A model generated the notes under the pieces. It was not told the DNA's origin and searched no databases. It saw only the letters and a program-made list of their open reading frames with translations. Of a stretch of 64,000 bases of DNA, positions 20,630 through 64,000 are shown piece after piece. How positions within the stretch are numbered: position 1 is the first letter of the stretch; each line of letters opens with the position of its first letter. Made by a program: the position numbers and the translations under genes. The stretch is from Eublepharis macularius (lineage: Eukaryota > Chordata > Lepidosauria > Squamata > Eublepharidae), in contig NC_072806.1 of NCBI RefSeq assembly GCF_028583425.1, positions 32,472,001 through 32,536,000 on the forward strand, read 5' to 3'.

Positions 20630-20985
20630 GTGCTTTGCTAATGAGTTAGGGATCATAGACTTCACCACTATGTTGCCTTACATACTATCCGTTCCGTTGC
20701 CTTAAGTATGTGCTCCTGTGTGCTGCCTGTGCTTCAAGTACGATCCTGCTGGGTAGTTCTATGTTGTCTAATGTTAGTCCTAGAATTGCTTATGTTCTGT
20801 TTCAGCATTTCTTCAACTCTGTATGGGATTCTTGCTAATGCTGTGTCTTTGTAAACTTGTATTTATTTACTCTATGGTATTGTTTATGGAAATGTCCTTG
20901 ATACCGACTGTACTAATCTCGCACTGTGTAATCTGCCTTTAGTCTCAGTCAGAAAGGCGGACTATAAATGACATAAATAAATAAG
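20630..20985 (+). mobile_element. LINE 3' end (fullest of three copies), DHX40 intron 1
   Basis: Contains AGGGATCATAGACTTCACCA, TGTTAGTCCTAGAATTGCTT and TGTTTATGGAAATGTCCTTG, and ends with AATCTGCCTTTAGTCTCAGT, GAAAGGCGGACTATAAATGA and (AATA)n. Sequence between copies is only moderately conserved. Confidence 0.65.
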
Positions 20986-22262
20986 TCCTGTAGTTAAAAG
21001 ATAGTTGGTGGCTGTGTTTGGTGTACAGGTAAACTTGCAAAAGTAGTAGTGGCACAATGCTTTTTTAAAATTCCAGCGGAAAGATCACAGAATGACAAGC
21101 ATTTGAGTTCACTTCATGGGGATGTATTGCAGTAGCGCAAATGCAGAAAAGGGGGAAGGAGATGAAAGTTTTTTCAGGGCAGAGTGGAGAGGCCCCTGGC
21201 AATTTGACACTTAAAACTGCAGATCAGGGGCTTCTCCATCAAGCCCTGGAATATCTTTTTCACCCAGCTCTGTGTTTTTGTGTGCATGCATGTAACATTG
21301 AGCTGGATATAGAGTTCTTTGGAAGCTTGCTATTTTGGTTGATCCTAATAAACAGAGTTGTGAGAGAGACTGCTTCACACTGTGTGTTAATGGGAGAGGA
21401 AACTTTTAAAAATAAATGTTACAGTAATAGAGGAGACTTTTATAAACAAATGACAATAAACTAGGGCCTGCAGGAAATGGTAGGATTTGGAAATCCCATT
21501 CCATGAGACTCCTACCTTATCCAGGAGGGTGAGGGGAGGTCCAGTTTTGCTGCTTTCATCTATGTAGGAGCTAGCCAAGTTACTATTAAATAGTAAAGGA
21601 TAATCCATTACACTGGACGTGCCAGTTGGAAATTGTCCTCCTTTTCTTTTTTCTATTTTATCTATTTACTAGATGAGTAAAATAAAGTACAGCGTTCAAA
21701 AACATTTAGCAACTGCAGACAACAATAAAATGCATTCAGTATCAAACATATAAAAGTGATCTGTGAGGATGTATATCCATATTATAATGAATATTCACAC
21801 AATAAATAAAATAATACCTAACCTGTTGGATTTTTTAAAAGTGCCATTAACCTTTGACTGCATTAAATCAGTAATTGTAACCATTTCAGCTAAATTTGAT
21901 TTCCTCATTTGTCACTTAGCTAAAAATGTCCTTTGGCTTCTTACAAATGAATAGATAGCGCAATAGATAAATGTAGCAATCATATTGGAGCCTGTATTAC
22001 TGTACTAATGTATCCAAGGAATATAAGATTATAAAAAATTGCTTATATTATTAAGGGTGTAAGGAGAAAAAGTAACATAAATTAGGACCACTGCAGAGTA
22101 GCATGTGCTACAGTGTCGTGGAACCTTATCAAATGGTATTACACTGTAGTTTTTAGAAAATTAATTGTGCTTCTAAAATTGTGACAGTATGACTTTTGTA
22201 TCCGAAATACTGGAAACAAAAATTAAAGCACACCAATTAATGAATGATTTTACAAATGAAAA
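20986..22262. other. DHX40 intron 1, unclassified part
   Basis: AT-rich noncoding sequence without recognisable repeat or exon. Confidence 0.45.
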
Positions 22263-22445
22263 GCAATGTGGTATAGTGGTTAGAGTGTCAGACTTGGATT
22301 TGGATTCAAATCTTGGCTCACCTGTGAAGCCATGTTTCATCCTAAACCTTACAAGGTTGTTGTGAGGATTTAATGGAAGAGGGAAGACTCATAAAAACCC
22401 ACCCTGAACACATTGGAGGAAAGGTGGGATAAAATGTAATCAATA
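22263..22445 (+). mobile_element. tRNA-derived SINE (type B)
   Basis: Head AATGTGGTATAGTGGTTAGA and GGATTCAAATCTTGG, body AAGGTTGTTGTGAGGATTTA, tail ATTGGAGGAAAGGTGGGATA. Diverged from the 2919 copy, so probably old. Confidence 0.65.
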
Positions 22446-22454
22446 GCTAGTGCC

Positions 22455-22712
22455 CAAAGGTACAGATTGTAAGAGTGTGGGACTCTAATCTGGAGAACTG
22501 GGTTTGATTCCCCACTCCTCCACTTGAAGCCAGCTAGGTGACTTTGGGTCAGTCACAGCTTCTAGGAGCTCTCTCAGCCCCACCCACCTCACAGGGTGTT
22601 TTGCTGTGGGGATAATAACAACACACTTTGTAAACCACCCTGAGTGGGCATTACATTGTCCTGAAGGGCGGTATATAAATCGAATGTTGTTGTTGTTCTT
22701 ATTATTAATTTT
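22455..22712 (+). mobile_element. tRNA-derived SINE (type A), 5' truncated
   Basis: Starts within the head (GTAAGAGTGTGGGACTCTAA). It retains the B box GGGTTTGATTCCCCACTCC, the CACCCACCTCACAGGG body and the tail CCTGAAGGGCGGTATATAAA with (GTT)n. Confidence 0.8.
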
Positions 22713-22839
22713 AAACCATTTTGATAAATTTGACCATTAGAAAACCAAGAGTGCCAAAACCAGGACTCTCTTGTTTTTGCTACTGTAGAACAGCAGGGCT
22801 ATCCCTTTGGGATTTCTATTTATCTGTCCATTGTATTTT

Positions 22840-23020
22840 TCCTGCCCTTTCTCCAAGGAGCTCTGGTCAATCTACAGAGTTCTCCTCTCCGTTTTATTTT
22901 CGTGACAACCCTGCAAGGATTGAGGGAGAAAGACTGGTCCAAGGTCATTTAGTGAGCTTCATTGCTGAACAGGGATATGAAGCCAGATCTCCTCCCACTG
23001 AACCTGGCAGCCTGTCCGCT
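22840..23020 (-). mobile_element. tRNA-derived SINE fragment (type B), minus strand
   Basis: The complement of the type B body is visible as TGACAACCCTGCAAGGATTG, GACTGGTCCAAGGTCATTTA and GATATGAAGCCAGATCTCC. Confidence 0.55.
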
Positions 23021-23257
23021 GTTGTGAAAAATTCCTTTCCTGTAGGACTGCTATATTTTCCTGATAGTGTTGTTATGCTGTTATCAGAATTCTAGCTGGT
23101 AGACACTGACTGGTGAAGCTTTTTCTTAATATCTTAATAGTGAACCTCCACGCTGAGAGAAGTTTATCTTGTCAATTGCTTCCTTGTTTGTATATATTAA
23201 AGGCACCTAAGGCTTGGGGGAGCAATAGCTTATTATCCTATATGAAACAGTAACACT

Positions 23258-24190
23258 CAGGGTGGATTTGATTTAAATCAAACTGATTTAAATCACTATT
23301 TAAATCACTAGTCATTAAGGCTTGATTTAAATCATAGTTTTCTACATAAAGACTAATTCTTGCTGGTATAACTTTAATATGCAAGTAGATGCCTGCCTTA
23401 CCGATAGGTAAAGGAACTTCATTAAAGTATTCCCAAACTGGGTCTCTTTTACGGCCTGCTGCCATTATAGGTTTTTTTCCTCCAAGGAAAGAATGTGATA
23501 AACCTCAGGTCATACACACAAAAGATCCAAAGACTTGTGCAGTATCGTGCTCAAAAAGTTTCACTTTCATTTTGTACTGCTTGCCCCTCCCTCCTCACAC
23601 TTAGTTTCTTCTTGTGCAGATCTATTCCACTCCAAACAATCAGAAAAATATTGTTTCTATTCACTGAACTTCTTGAAACTTAGCACTGGAGGGGTTGATT
23701 CTGTCTTCATAGGTTTGTAGAACAATAGGATTAAGGTCTTTTTCTCAACTCTGTTCACGTTATAACATTTTTGCTGTGAAGAAGAGGCATGTGATCTCTG
23801 CTGAGCTGACACAAATTCAGTTTTGAGAACTGCAAAACCAAGCATCTGTGATAATATCTTGTAGGCAGAGAAACTGCCCAATAATCTTACAAAAACCTCT
23901 GGAAGAGCATGACATTGTGAATGGATTCATGGAATTTATTTACCCCCAAAATTAAACATTTACAGCCTTATTCTACATAATTAAAAACTAATCTTTATTT
24001 CATGATGGAATAACCTTTGGATGGTAATATATTTTCCTCAAAAAGCATTTTATTTAAAAAAATCCGATTTAAATAAAAAAAATTGATTTAAATAAAAAAA
24101 ATCCGATTTAAATAAAAAAAATCCGATTTAAATAAAAAAATCCGATTTTTTAAATTTTTTTTAAAAAAACATTGATTTTTATCCACCCTG
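23258..24190. mobile_element. hAT-type non-autonomous transposon, CAGGGTGGAT family
   Basis: Left end CAGGGTGGATTTGATTTAAA, right end TTGATTTTTATCCACCCTG, with perfect 8-bp duplications GTAACACT at 23250-23257 and 24191-24198. Subterminal regions are arrays of GATTTAAAT motifs (four near-identical units at about 24062-24150, several at 23268-23335). The 933-base interior has no transposase-like frame. It ends about 320 bases upstream of DHX40 exon 2. Confidence 0.9.
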
Positions 24191-24527
24191 GTAACACTTA
24201 ATGCTCTCTTTTTAGCTTCCACATAGAGCAAAATTTCTTTTCATTGCTGGGTATATCTAGGAAGGCCCCTCCTGATTTTTGCTTCTCTGATGCTCAGAGA
24301 TGGCATCAGGTCTTGCACGAGCTGTTTGGCATCAGGTCTTGCACGAACTGTTGATGTAAAGTGTAACTTGATCTTTCTACCTAGTTTGTGGCTGCACTGT
24401 CTTCTGTTTTTGATGTGAATGATGCCATTTAATAATGGATCTATGATGCTGTGAATGTACCTTTGGGAATTTGTGAAGCTCACTGTGACGTGTTGCCTCT
24501 TCTCTTTACAGGCCGGCTTTTATTCCG

Positions 24528-58102
<33,575 letters not shown>

Positions 58103-59040
58103 GAGTCTCTGTGCCCCTGTTGGAGTGCTTAGAATAGAGATTCAACAGTTAAAAACCATAAGGTGCCAGGACCATCATCTGATTTCTCCATAGACGTGGG
58201 TGACTGTGTTCTGGTCTTGTGATCCTCTTGGGCACAGAACCAGTACAGGAGGTGACTTTGAGGTATCTGCTGTCGACAACTTGGCGTTCTGTGTGCAAGA
58301 CTGAGACACCTCTGCAAGGAATTCCTCTGGTTGGATGCTGCACAATAGGTGGCAGCCAGCTATGTGCCCCAGAGCCAGAAGTGAAAGTTTCAGAAAGAGG
58401 AAGCCAGAATGCAGGCACATCTGAGGCCTGGGTCACATAGGCAGGGGAAATGAAGTGGAAGGATGGCCTGCAGGTGGAAGGTCACCTTCAGAATGCTTCT
58501 GTCTGTTAAACTCCCTGCAAACAGAAAAGCAGCTCAACAAGCAAGGGGGGAGGGTGAAACTTTTTGTCCTGCTGTGCTAGCTTTCTATTTGCATGGGGTT
58601 TCTTATGCAAAGGAATACTCAAACCCTAGCATCACCCACCTGCAGACTGAAGTGATGTGACCCATTATTCCATCTCATTCTTCAGACTGGAACCATTGCT
58701 TGACCTCAAGAGGGGGAGAGTGGAGCAGTGGCACTGTATACAGGACTTTGAGGTTATAGCCACTAGATCGAGGGGCTGAGGCTGGCCTGGATGAATTAAT
58801 CTTTGCTGTCACCCCTTTGTCCTCATGGGACAGCAAGGTCCTAAGGCACTCAGTAAGCTTCTGAGACTCCTGCAAACATCTTGCAATCAATGCTGCAAGT
58901 AAAATTTGGTCCGCCTGTCATGGCTATGATCTCTAGGGGTTGTAATTCTGAAAGGGAGCCCTGGAATACCCATTGAGGCATGTTCTTCAAAAAAGAAAAC
59001 CAACCTGGAAACTGGTAACCAAATAAATGGTAGGGTTGTT
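58103..59040 (+). other. DHX40: Probable DHX40 3' UTR (to first AATAAA)
   Basis: Noncoding sequence continues from the stop to AATAAA at 59022-59027, the first canonical poly(A) signal after the stop. Further AATAAA hexamers occur near 59521 and at 60107-60112, so longer 3' UTR forms are possible. A MITE-like repeat (58430-58663) would lie inside the transcript. Confidence 0.5.
58430..58663. mobile_element. MITE-like repeat with GGGTCACAT ends, in DHX40 3' UTR
   Basis: Begins GGGTCACATAGGCAGGGG and ends GAAGTGATGTGACCC. ACAGAAAAGCAGCTCAACAA and TTTGCATGGGGTTTCTTATG match the copy at 43300-43525. 234 bases, no clear target duplication. Confidence 0.6.
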
Positions 59041-60455
59041 GGGAAGGTCACCTCCACGAACCCTGATGTATTTTCTGACTTTAAAATAATTATTTTTGAA
59101 ACAAATTAATTGATGCTTCTTTCTGCATTTATGCATCTGTCAATGTTTCCCTGGATGGGCAATCCTTTGAAATGGCAGGCTGCTGCATTACATTTTTTCT
59201 TCATGGTGCTAGGGTGTGTGACACACCCCAGAGTATTTTTCTGAAACCAGTACTCTTGAATTGTAAATTACCTTTTTCTTAAAAATGGATTTTTTCCAGA
59301 TTTGCTATAAATTTGTGATAGCTCAAATTGAGCTCTTTGTTTGCCTCTGTTATCCATGTAGGGAATGTTTCTGGGTGGACTGGAGAGCAGTCTTGGCATT
59401 TCCATGCAAATACATTTTTTAAAAAGAAGTCCCACAATATTTAATTTAAAGTCTGTTAATGCCCTTTAAATTATAGTAAAAGATTGAGAAAGAAGTAGCA
59501 TATTAAAAGAACCTCACATTAATAAATTTGGTATATATTTGTATGCAACTGTATCTGCTTGGATTCCTCCCTTGTTATCCTCTGACCCTCTTATTTAAGT
59601 CTAGACTGTAAGCCCTTTGGGGTAGAGACCTGTTTCATTTTGTTCTCTGCAAAACCCCATGGATGCTGATGCAACTATATTAAATGATAATACATTTAAA
59701 CATTATGTCTCAAAGAAAAAATTTCAGCTTATTAGTAAGACACTGGCCCTACATTTTTGAGGGAAAAATTAAATGCGTCTGTCTTTCCAGTGAACATATT
59801 TTATCTAAAGGGTGCTTTTTACAGCCTGATTCTGTGCATCCTTTATTAAGGAGGAACTGATTTCAAAGGGTCTGAGCCAAGGTATGAAAATGTCTTATTG
59901 AGTGCAATGGAGTTTATTTATTGCCAAGGAACTACATTTAGCTGATTATGTCTTCATTCTCTAGGAGGCACAGAATGTCAAAAACAGTTGAACGTCTGTG
60001 TGTGTGATTGCATTTGTTTTTTTTGATGTGTTTGCTGTTTTATTCTGCTAGATACTATTTATTGTTTAATGCTTTTACTTTTTTAAATGGTAAGGTTTTT
60101 TTTACAAATAAATGTAATTGCGCTCCTAAAAGCTTACGGTTATCCCTGTTTGGAGAGGGAGACATGAGTCTAGGGGAGAGATTTCCCGTTTGTCGGAAGC
60201 TCCATGTTTTGAGGCTGTGTATGCCTTTGCAGTACCCAGAAGTTGAGGCCAAACCCCCAGTTGGACAGGACTCGGTCCATTCAGGGATGCAGTTCTTGTC
60301 TGCTATGGTGACTTAACAGGTTCACAGGCCTTGTATCTTTTTTAAAGTGACAGATGCTGGGGCCAAATAACAGACGTGGTGGTGCTTTCCACCATGGTCT
60401 GCTTCCTCTACCGTGTATCATCCTACTCGTGAGTTTCCCTACTCTACTCTCCCGT
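59041..60455. other. DHX40-CLTC intergenic or distal 3' UTR
   Basis: AT-rich noncoding DNA with AATAAA near 59521 and at 60107-60112. The phrase GTCTAGACTGTAAGCCCTTT, GGGGTAGAGACCTGTTTCAT (59600-59638) belongs to an ancient amniote retroposon (L3/MIR-like). Confidence 0.45.
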
Positions 60456-60459
60456 GTTC

Positions 60460-60590
60460 CCAATCCAAGGTTATCTACCCAAGGTCATTTGGCCTTCGTG
60501 TCACCCTCTGGGATTCGAACCTGCAGCTCCAGTGCCTCAAACAAACTTCCGGCTTTAGCCTTCCCGGCCACGGGATTCATGAGGTGTCCT
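60460..60590 (-). mobile_element. SINE fragment upstream of CLTC, minus strand
   Basis: CCCAAGGTCATTTGGCCTTC, GGGATTCGAACCTGCAGCTC and CAGTGCCTCAAACAA are the complement of a tRNA-like B box and flanks. Confidence 0.55.
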
Positions 60591-60639
60591 CGCTTTCCAA
60601 GGGTCCTATTTCAAATCTCCCGAAAGGAGGGCCCAGGTG

Positions 60640-61225
60640 GACTTCCTCCGCAGATAACCGTCTCCCGCTTCGGCTTATCATGTGATACAGGGACGGCGCC
60701 CGGCGAGCGGGTGGGTCGGGAACGGAAGTGACGTCAGCCACCCAGGTCGCATGATGTGGCAAAAAAAGGAGAAGGGCCTAACCACGGGCGGAGGCGGGGG
60801 TTGTCGAGAGAGATAAAGTTCCGTCTGGGAGAAGTATCCTTCCGCCGCTCCCATTGAAACCTAATTTGGCGTTACTTTTTCCTTTTGGTTTTTGCGCGCG
60901 ATTCTTCCGCCTCCGCCGAGCTTCTTCGGCGGCAGGTGAGGCGGCGGAAGGAGCCGTTCCGTGTGCGGTCCTTGCAGGAGCGCCGAAGCCGCGGTATCCT
61001 TCCGCCGAGCGGGGGCCGTTTCCGGATCGCTCGCCCGGGCCTCCCGCCGTCTCTTCCAGCCCCGCCATTAAGAGGCTCCCGCCTTCCCTTCCCTCCTCAC
61101 CGGCGGCCGCCTCGCGCGCTCCTCCCCCTCCCCCCTTTTTCTCTTCTTCTGCCTCGGAGAGGAGCCGCTCCCCGACCCCCGCCGTCGGGCTGGAGCCCTC
61201 AAACCCCAACAACGCCTCCGCCGCC
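60640..61225 (+). promoter_or_regulatory. CLTC: CpG-island promoter and 5' UTR of CLTC
   Basis: CpG-dense region directly upstream of the CLTC start codon, GC-rich and without a TATA box. It carries a composite ETS/CRE site (CGGAAGTGACGTCA) at 60723-60736 and an E-box-like CATGTG near 60680. The 5' UTR is C- and T-rich on the coding strand. The start site is not resolvable from sequence. Clathrin heavy chain is ubiquitously expressed, consistent with this promoter type. Confidence 0.8.
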
Positions 61226-61267
61226 ATGGCTCAAATCCTGCCCATCCGATTCCAGGAGCATCTCCAG
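61226..61267 (+). CDS. CLTC: CLTC exon 1, clathrin heavy chain 1 (first 14 residues)
   Basis: It encodes MAQILPIRFQEHLQ, the N terminus of vertebrate clathrin heavy chain 1 and exactly the residues of its first coding exon as I know it. The start context GCCGCCATGG is a near-ideal Kozak site and the donor is CAG|GTGAGG. The protein forms the triskelion legs of clathrin coats in endocytosis and Golgi sorting. This stretch opens the terminal beta-propeller that binds adaptors. The remaining exons lie beyond the window. Position just downstream of DHX40 on the same strand fits conserved tetrapod synteny. Confidence 0.95.
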
Positions 61268-64000
61268 GTGAGGGAAGGGCCGCGGCTGAGGTAACCTGGG
61301 CAGGGGGGGGGCGCTGTGGAGCCCCTCAGGGCGGCCCTTGAGAAGAGGGTCGTCGGGGAGCGCCTGAGGGGAGCCGCACCTGAGGGGGGAGAGGAGACCG
61401 GGGGAGGCCTCTAGGCGGGGGGCTGCAGGAGTGCGCGTGGCGAGGAATGGGCGGGGGGGGGGCTCCGTTCTCCTGACTGCTCCAGCCGCCCTCACCTTCA
61501 CCCCTTTAAAGAGGGAGGAGGATAGAGGGAATTTCCTGGAGGCTTTTGGGCTGGGGGAGGGCTCCGCTGTGAAGGTGAATGGGGTTAAAGGTGTGTGGGT
61601 GGGTGTGTGTGTGTAGGGGGGCTGACAGCTTCATCTCCCCGTGAGCTTTCATGACTGACAGCCCACTTTGTCAAGGGGGTCCTCGTGTGAGAGGAGCAGG
61701 GAGGGGTTGAAAGGGCTGTGGGGGGATGTTAGTGACTCAAGGAGGCGAAAAGGGGGGACAGCTCAAGGGATGGGTGGGGGGGGAGAGGTTTGGGGCAGGG
61801 GGAGTTGAAGGTGAATGAGGCGGGAGAGGCATGGTGGGCTCAGACGTTGTGTGTGTGGACTGGGGGTGGGGGGAGCTTTCTCTTGAAGGCAAGTGGGGCT
61901 GAAACACTGCCTCTGGTTGGGCAGCAAGCATTTAGAGCTGGCAAGCCCTGTGCGGGGGGGGGGGGAGGTACCTGAATGGTGATTTAGGGCTGGATGGGGA
62001 GACTTAAGGATTGGAAGGGAGCAGTAAAGTAAAAGTGATTGGAGCTGGGGGGGGAGGGGGGCCTTTTGAGGATATTTGAAGCAGGTGTGAGTAGTTGTGA
62101 GGACAACCAATGGTTGTCTGAACCTGTCCAGGTGGGCGTCCTGTTTTAATGGGAAGGAGGTGGAGTAAGAGCTGGTGGCTGAAGTGGTAACTTAGAGAGG
62201 TGGGGGACTTTGCAGTGGGGAGGGTGTTGCAGAATAGAAGGGGCAAAATTGTAGGGCTGTGAGAGAAGGCGATGTGGGTGAGAAATTCAGGAGGGGCAAT
62301 AAATAGGGCTGGGGTCATGGTAGGGTATGTAGTTGTGTTTCTGGAGTAACCCTTTCTTATGGTGGAAGAGGCAGGGGCACCTGAGTGAGAAGGAAATGGT
62401 TGGAACTTCTGTTTTGTTTTTGTTTTTTTAAAAATTGATTAATCTGTGGTAGTCTGCCCAAGGTGAGGAAGGCACCAAGAGGGATTGTTCTGGAATAGAG
62501 TGGGGGAGGAGTGTATGTGCATTAATGTGACTGTTGGGAGTAGTCAGGTTGGGCCCTGAGGGAGCGCAAATGAATGTGGAGGACCTATAATAGGGAGGTC
62601 AGCAAGGCCGAAGCGTTTCTGTTTTGTCATTTGTGACAACTGAGTAGCTCCTCTTTAAGCTGGCAGGGAGTTGTGCTGGAAGGTTTTCGGGACCAGAATG
62701 GAGGGGAGAGAAATTATGTCTAGGACAGGTGCACCTGTGTAATAGGTTAGGCTTGCTGAGTTTTGCAGGAGATAGGGACTTGGAAGGAGAAGGCCAATGG
62801 CAATGAAAATACAGGCAGAAAGGGAGAGATTGGAGCAGATTTTTTGTGTGTCTTAGGTGCTGATGTTTTTCATATGTTATGCCATATCTTTTGGCTTGCT
62901 TGGTCTCCCAAGTATTACTCATGTGACAGCAGATGGTGGGAAGCTAAAAGGGGATTAACAGAAGAGTGGTATTGGGGAGGGGGGCTGCTTAGGAGGCATC
63001 TAGACAACCTTGGATGAATTTAATGGGATTTAAGAGGTGGGTGTTGTGCTGAGTTCTATGATGATAACATATGGATCATGAGAGAAATCTAGTATGACCA
63101 GTAAGATAACAGCAGTTCATATATAAACCTGAAGAAAAATGGATGGCAGCGCTGACAGCAAGTGAGTAGTCTAGGGGACAGGCGTAGAAGCCCCATGATG
63201 GGGCTGCAAAAGGTGTAAGCACGTCAGCTCCTGGTGCGTCTTTCTTCCTTGTGCATCTGTCATGAGAGCTGAAGAATGGATTTTTGAGTGAGTGTGCTTA
63301 GGGTGAAGTCTCTGGCAGATTCATACACAAGCTTTGCTTGCTTTGAAGTCATGTCCCCATTGTAGCAGGGAAGTGCTGCACAAGTTTCTGAAGCAGGAGG
63401 AGCTGTCATGCTGTCACACTGTAGGCATACTTTCTCAATTCCTAAAATGTCTGTGCCCTTCAGGAGCTCTGGAGAAATACATCTTATAGCATGTGTTGCC
63501 AGAGGTGGCTCTTTTAAAGCTGCCAGTGCTGGGGTGGGGGAGCTTCCTTGTGCTGTGCAGCTGCTTCCACTCCTACACAAGCATGTGTAAAGATGTCTTT
63601 GGGGTGGTGTATCTTCTACTGTATCTTGACAGTTTGCCTCCAGACACTGTTGTAGAAGCTTATTGTTTCAGAACTGATTCTTCTGGTATCAATTCTGTGG
63701 CTTCATTAGGCCTGTTTTCCCCAGCACTGTGTCCCGTTGTACTCCAGTTCCCTCGGCCTGATCTGGGATCTAGCATGCTTTTAATGTTGAGGGTGGGAAG
63801 CTTAGCAAAGTGCCTTCTACTGCAATTCATATTGTCACCACTTCAAGAGAATATTCGAGCCTTATTGTGTGGGCGAGACTAGATCACGGCCTCCTCTAGC
63901 ACCTGCCAGCAGGTGTGGTGTAATTAAGAGAGGTGAGCAAGGGAAGGTTTCTCTGCCTTACTGTATTCCCATACTTGTTTCAAGTCAATTTAAAGTTCAA
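61268..64000 (+). other. CLTC: Start of CLTC intron 1, no exon seen
   Basis: No further coding exon and no full mobile element was recognised. The first 800 bases or so (about 61290-62060) are extremely G-rich and C-poor on the coding strand, with many runs of six to ten G. The rest is ordinary unique-looking intron sequence. Confidence 0.7.

Noticed and set aside
24241-24483. 80-residue minus-strand frame near exon 2
   Set aside because: Partly over the hAT right flank and a local 24-base duplication (GGCATCAGGTCTTGCACGA repeated at about 24302 and 24329), with no protein match.
60778-61227. 149-residue minus-strand frame over the CLTC start
   Set aside because: Low-complexity Ala/Gly/Glu translation of the complement of a CpG-island 5' UTR.

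Overview
The window is vertebrate nuclear DNA, most likely from a squamate reptile (lizard or gecko). Three things point there: split genes with GT-AG introns, CR1/L1/L2-type LINEs with tRNA-derived and 5S rRNA-derived SINEs of the kind common in lizards, and the gene order DHX40 then CLTC on one strand, which matches human 17q23 and other tetrapods. There is no operon, CRISPR or prokaryotic content, and I found no undescribed enzymatic system. The unusual content is the mobile DNA.

Layout. 1-19.9 kb is gene-free flanking DNA made almost entirely of repeats: palindromic hAT-type MITEs, GC-rich elements with TAGGGTTG-type ends, a Helitron, CR1, 5S-derived SINEs, AT-rich sequence and small foldbacks. 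19.93-20.48 kb is a CpG-rich promoter with GC boxes, a CRE, ETS sites and an E-box, and a likely noncoding first exon. 24.5-58.1 kb holds seventeen coding exons of DHX40, a DEAH-box RNA helicase. Every splice phase closes, giving an intact 747-residue protein with helicase motifs I to VI. Its introns are packed with SINEs, LINEs and MITEs. 58.1 to about 59-60.1 kb is the probable 3' UTR. 60.65-61.4 kb is a second CpG island, the promoter and first coding exon (14 residues) of CLTC, clathrin heavy chain 1. The rest is the start of CLTC intron 1, strikingly G-rich on the coding strand.

Mobile DNA. At least five structural groups show 8-bp target-site duplications typical of hAT transposons. The best is a roughly 260-bp foldback family with CAGGGCTTTTTTT ends: five near-complete copies, four with recognisable duplications, three of those perfect. 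One copy is nested in an older element. A different palindromic family is flanked by 12-15-bp duplications, which suggests LINE-style retroposition rather than cut-and-paste. Other notable structures are a SINE with a triplicated tRNA-like head, a 317-bp block repeated at about 97% identity in introns 2 and 6, and GC-rich elements carrying ETS/CRE-like palindromes that resemble a composite site in the CLTC promoter.

All gene identifications rest on my memory of human protein sequences. Repeat family names are by motif only. Identity figures are hand estimates.
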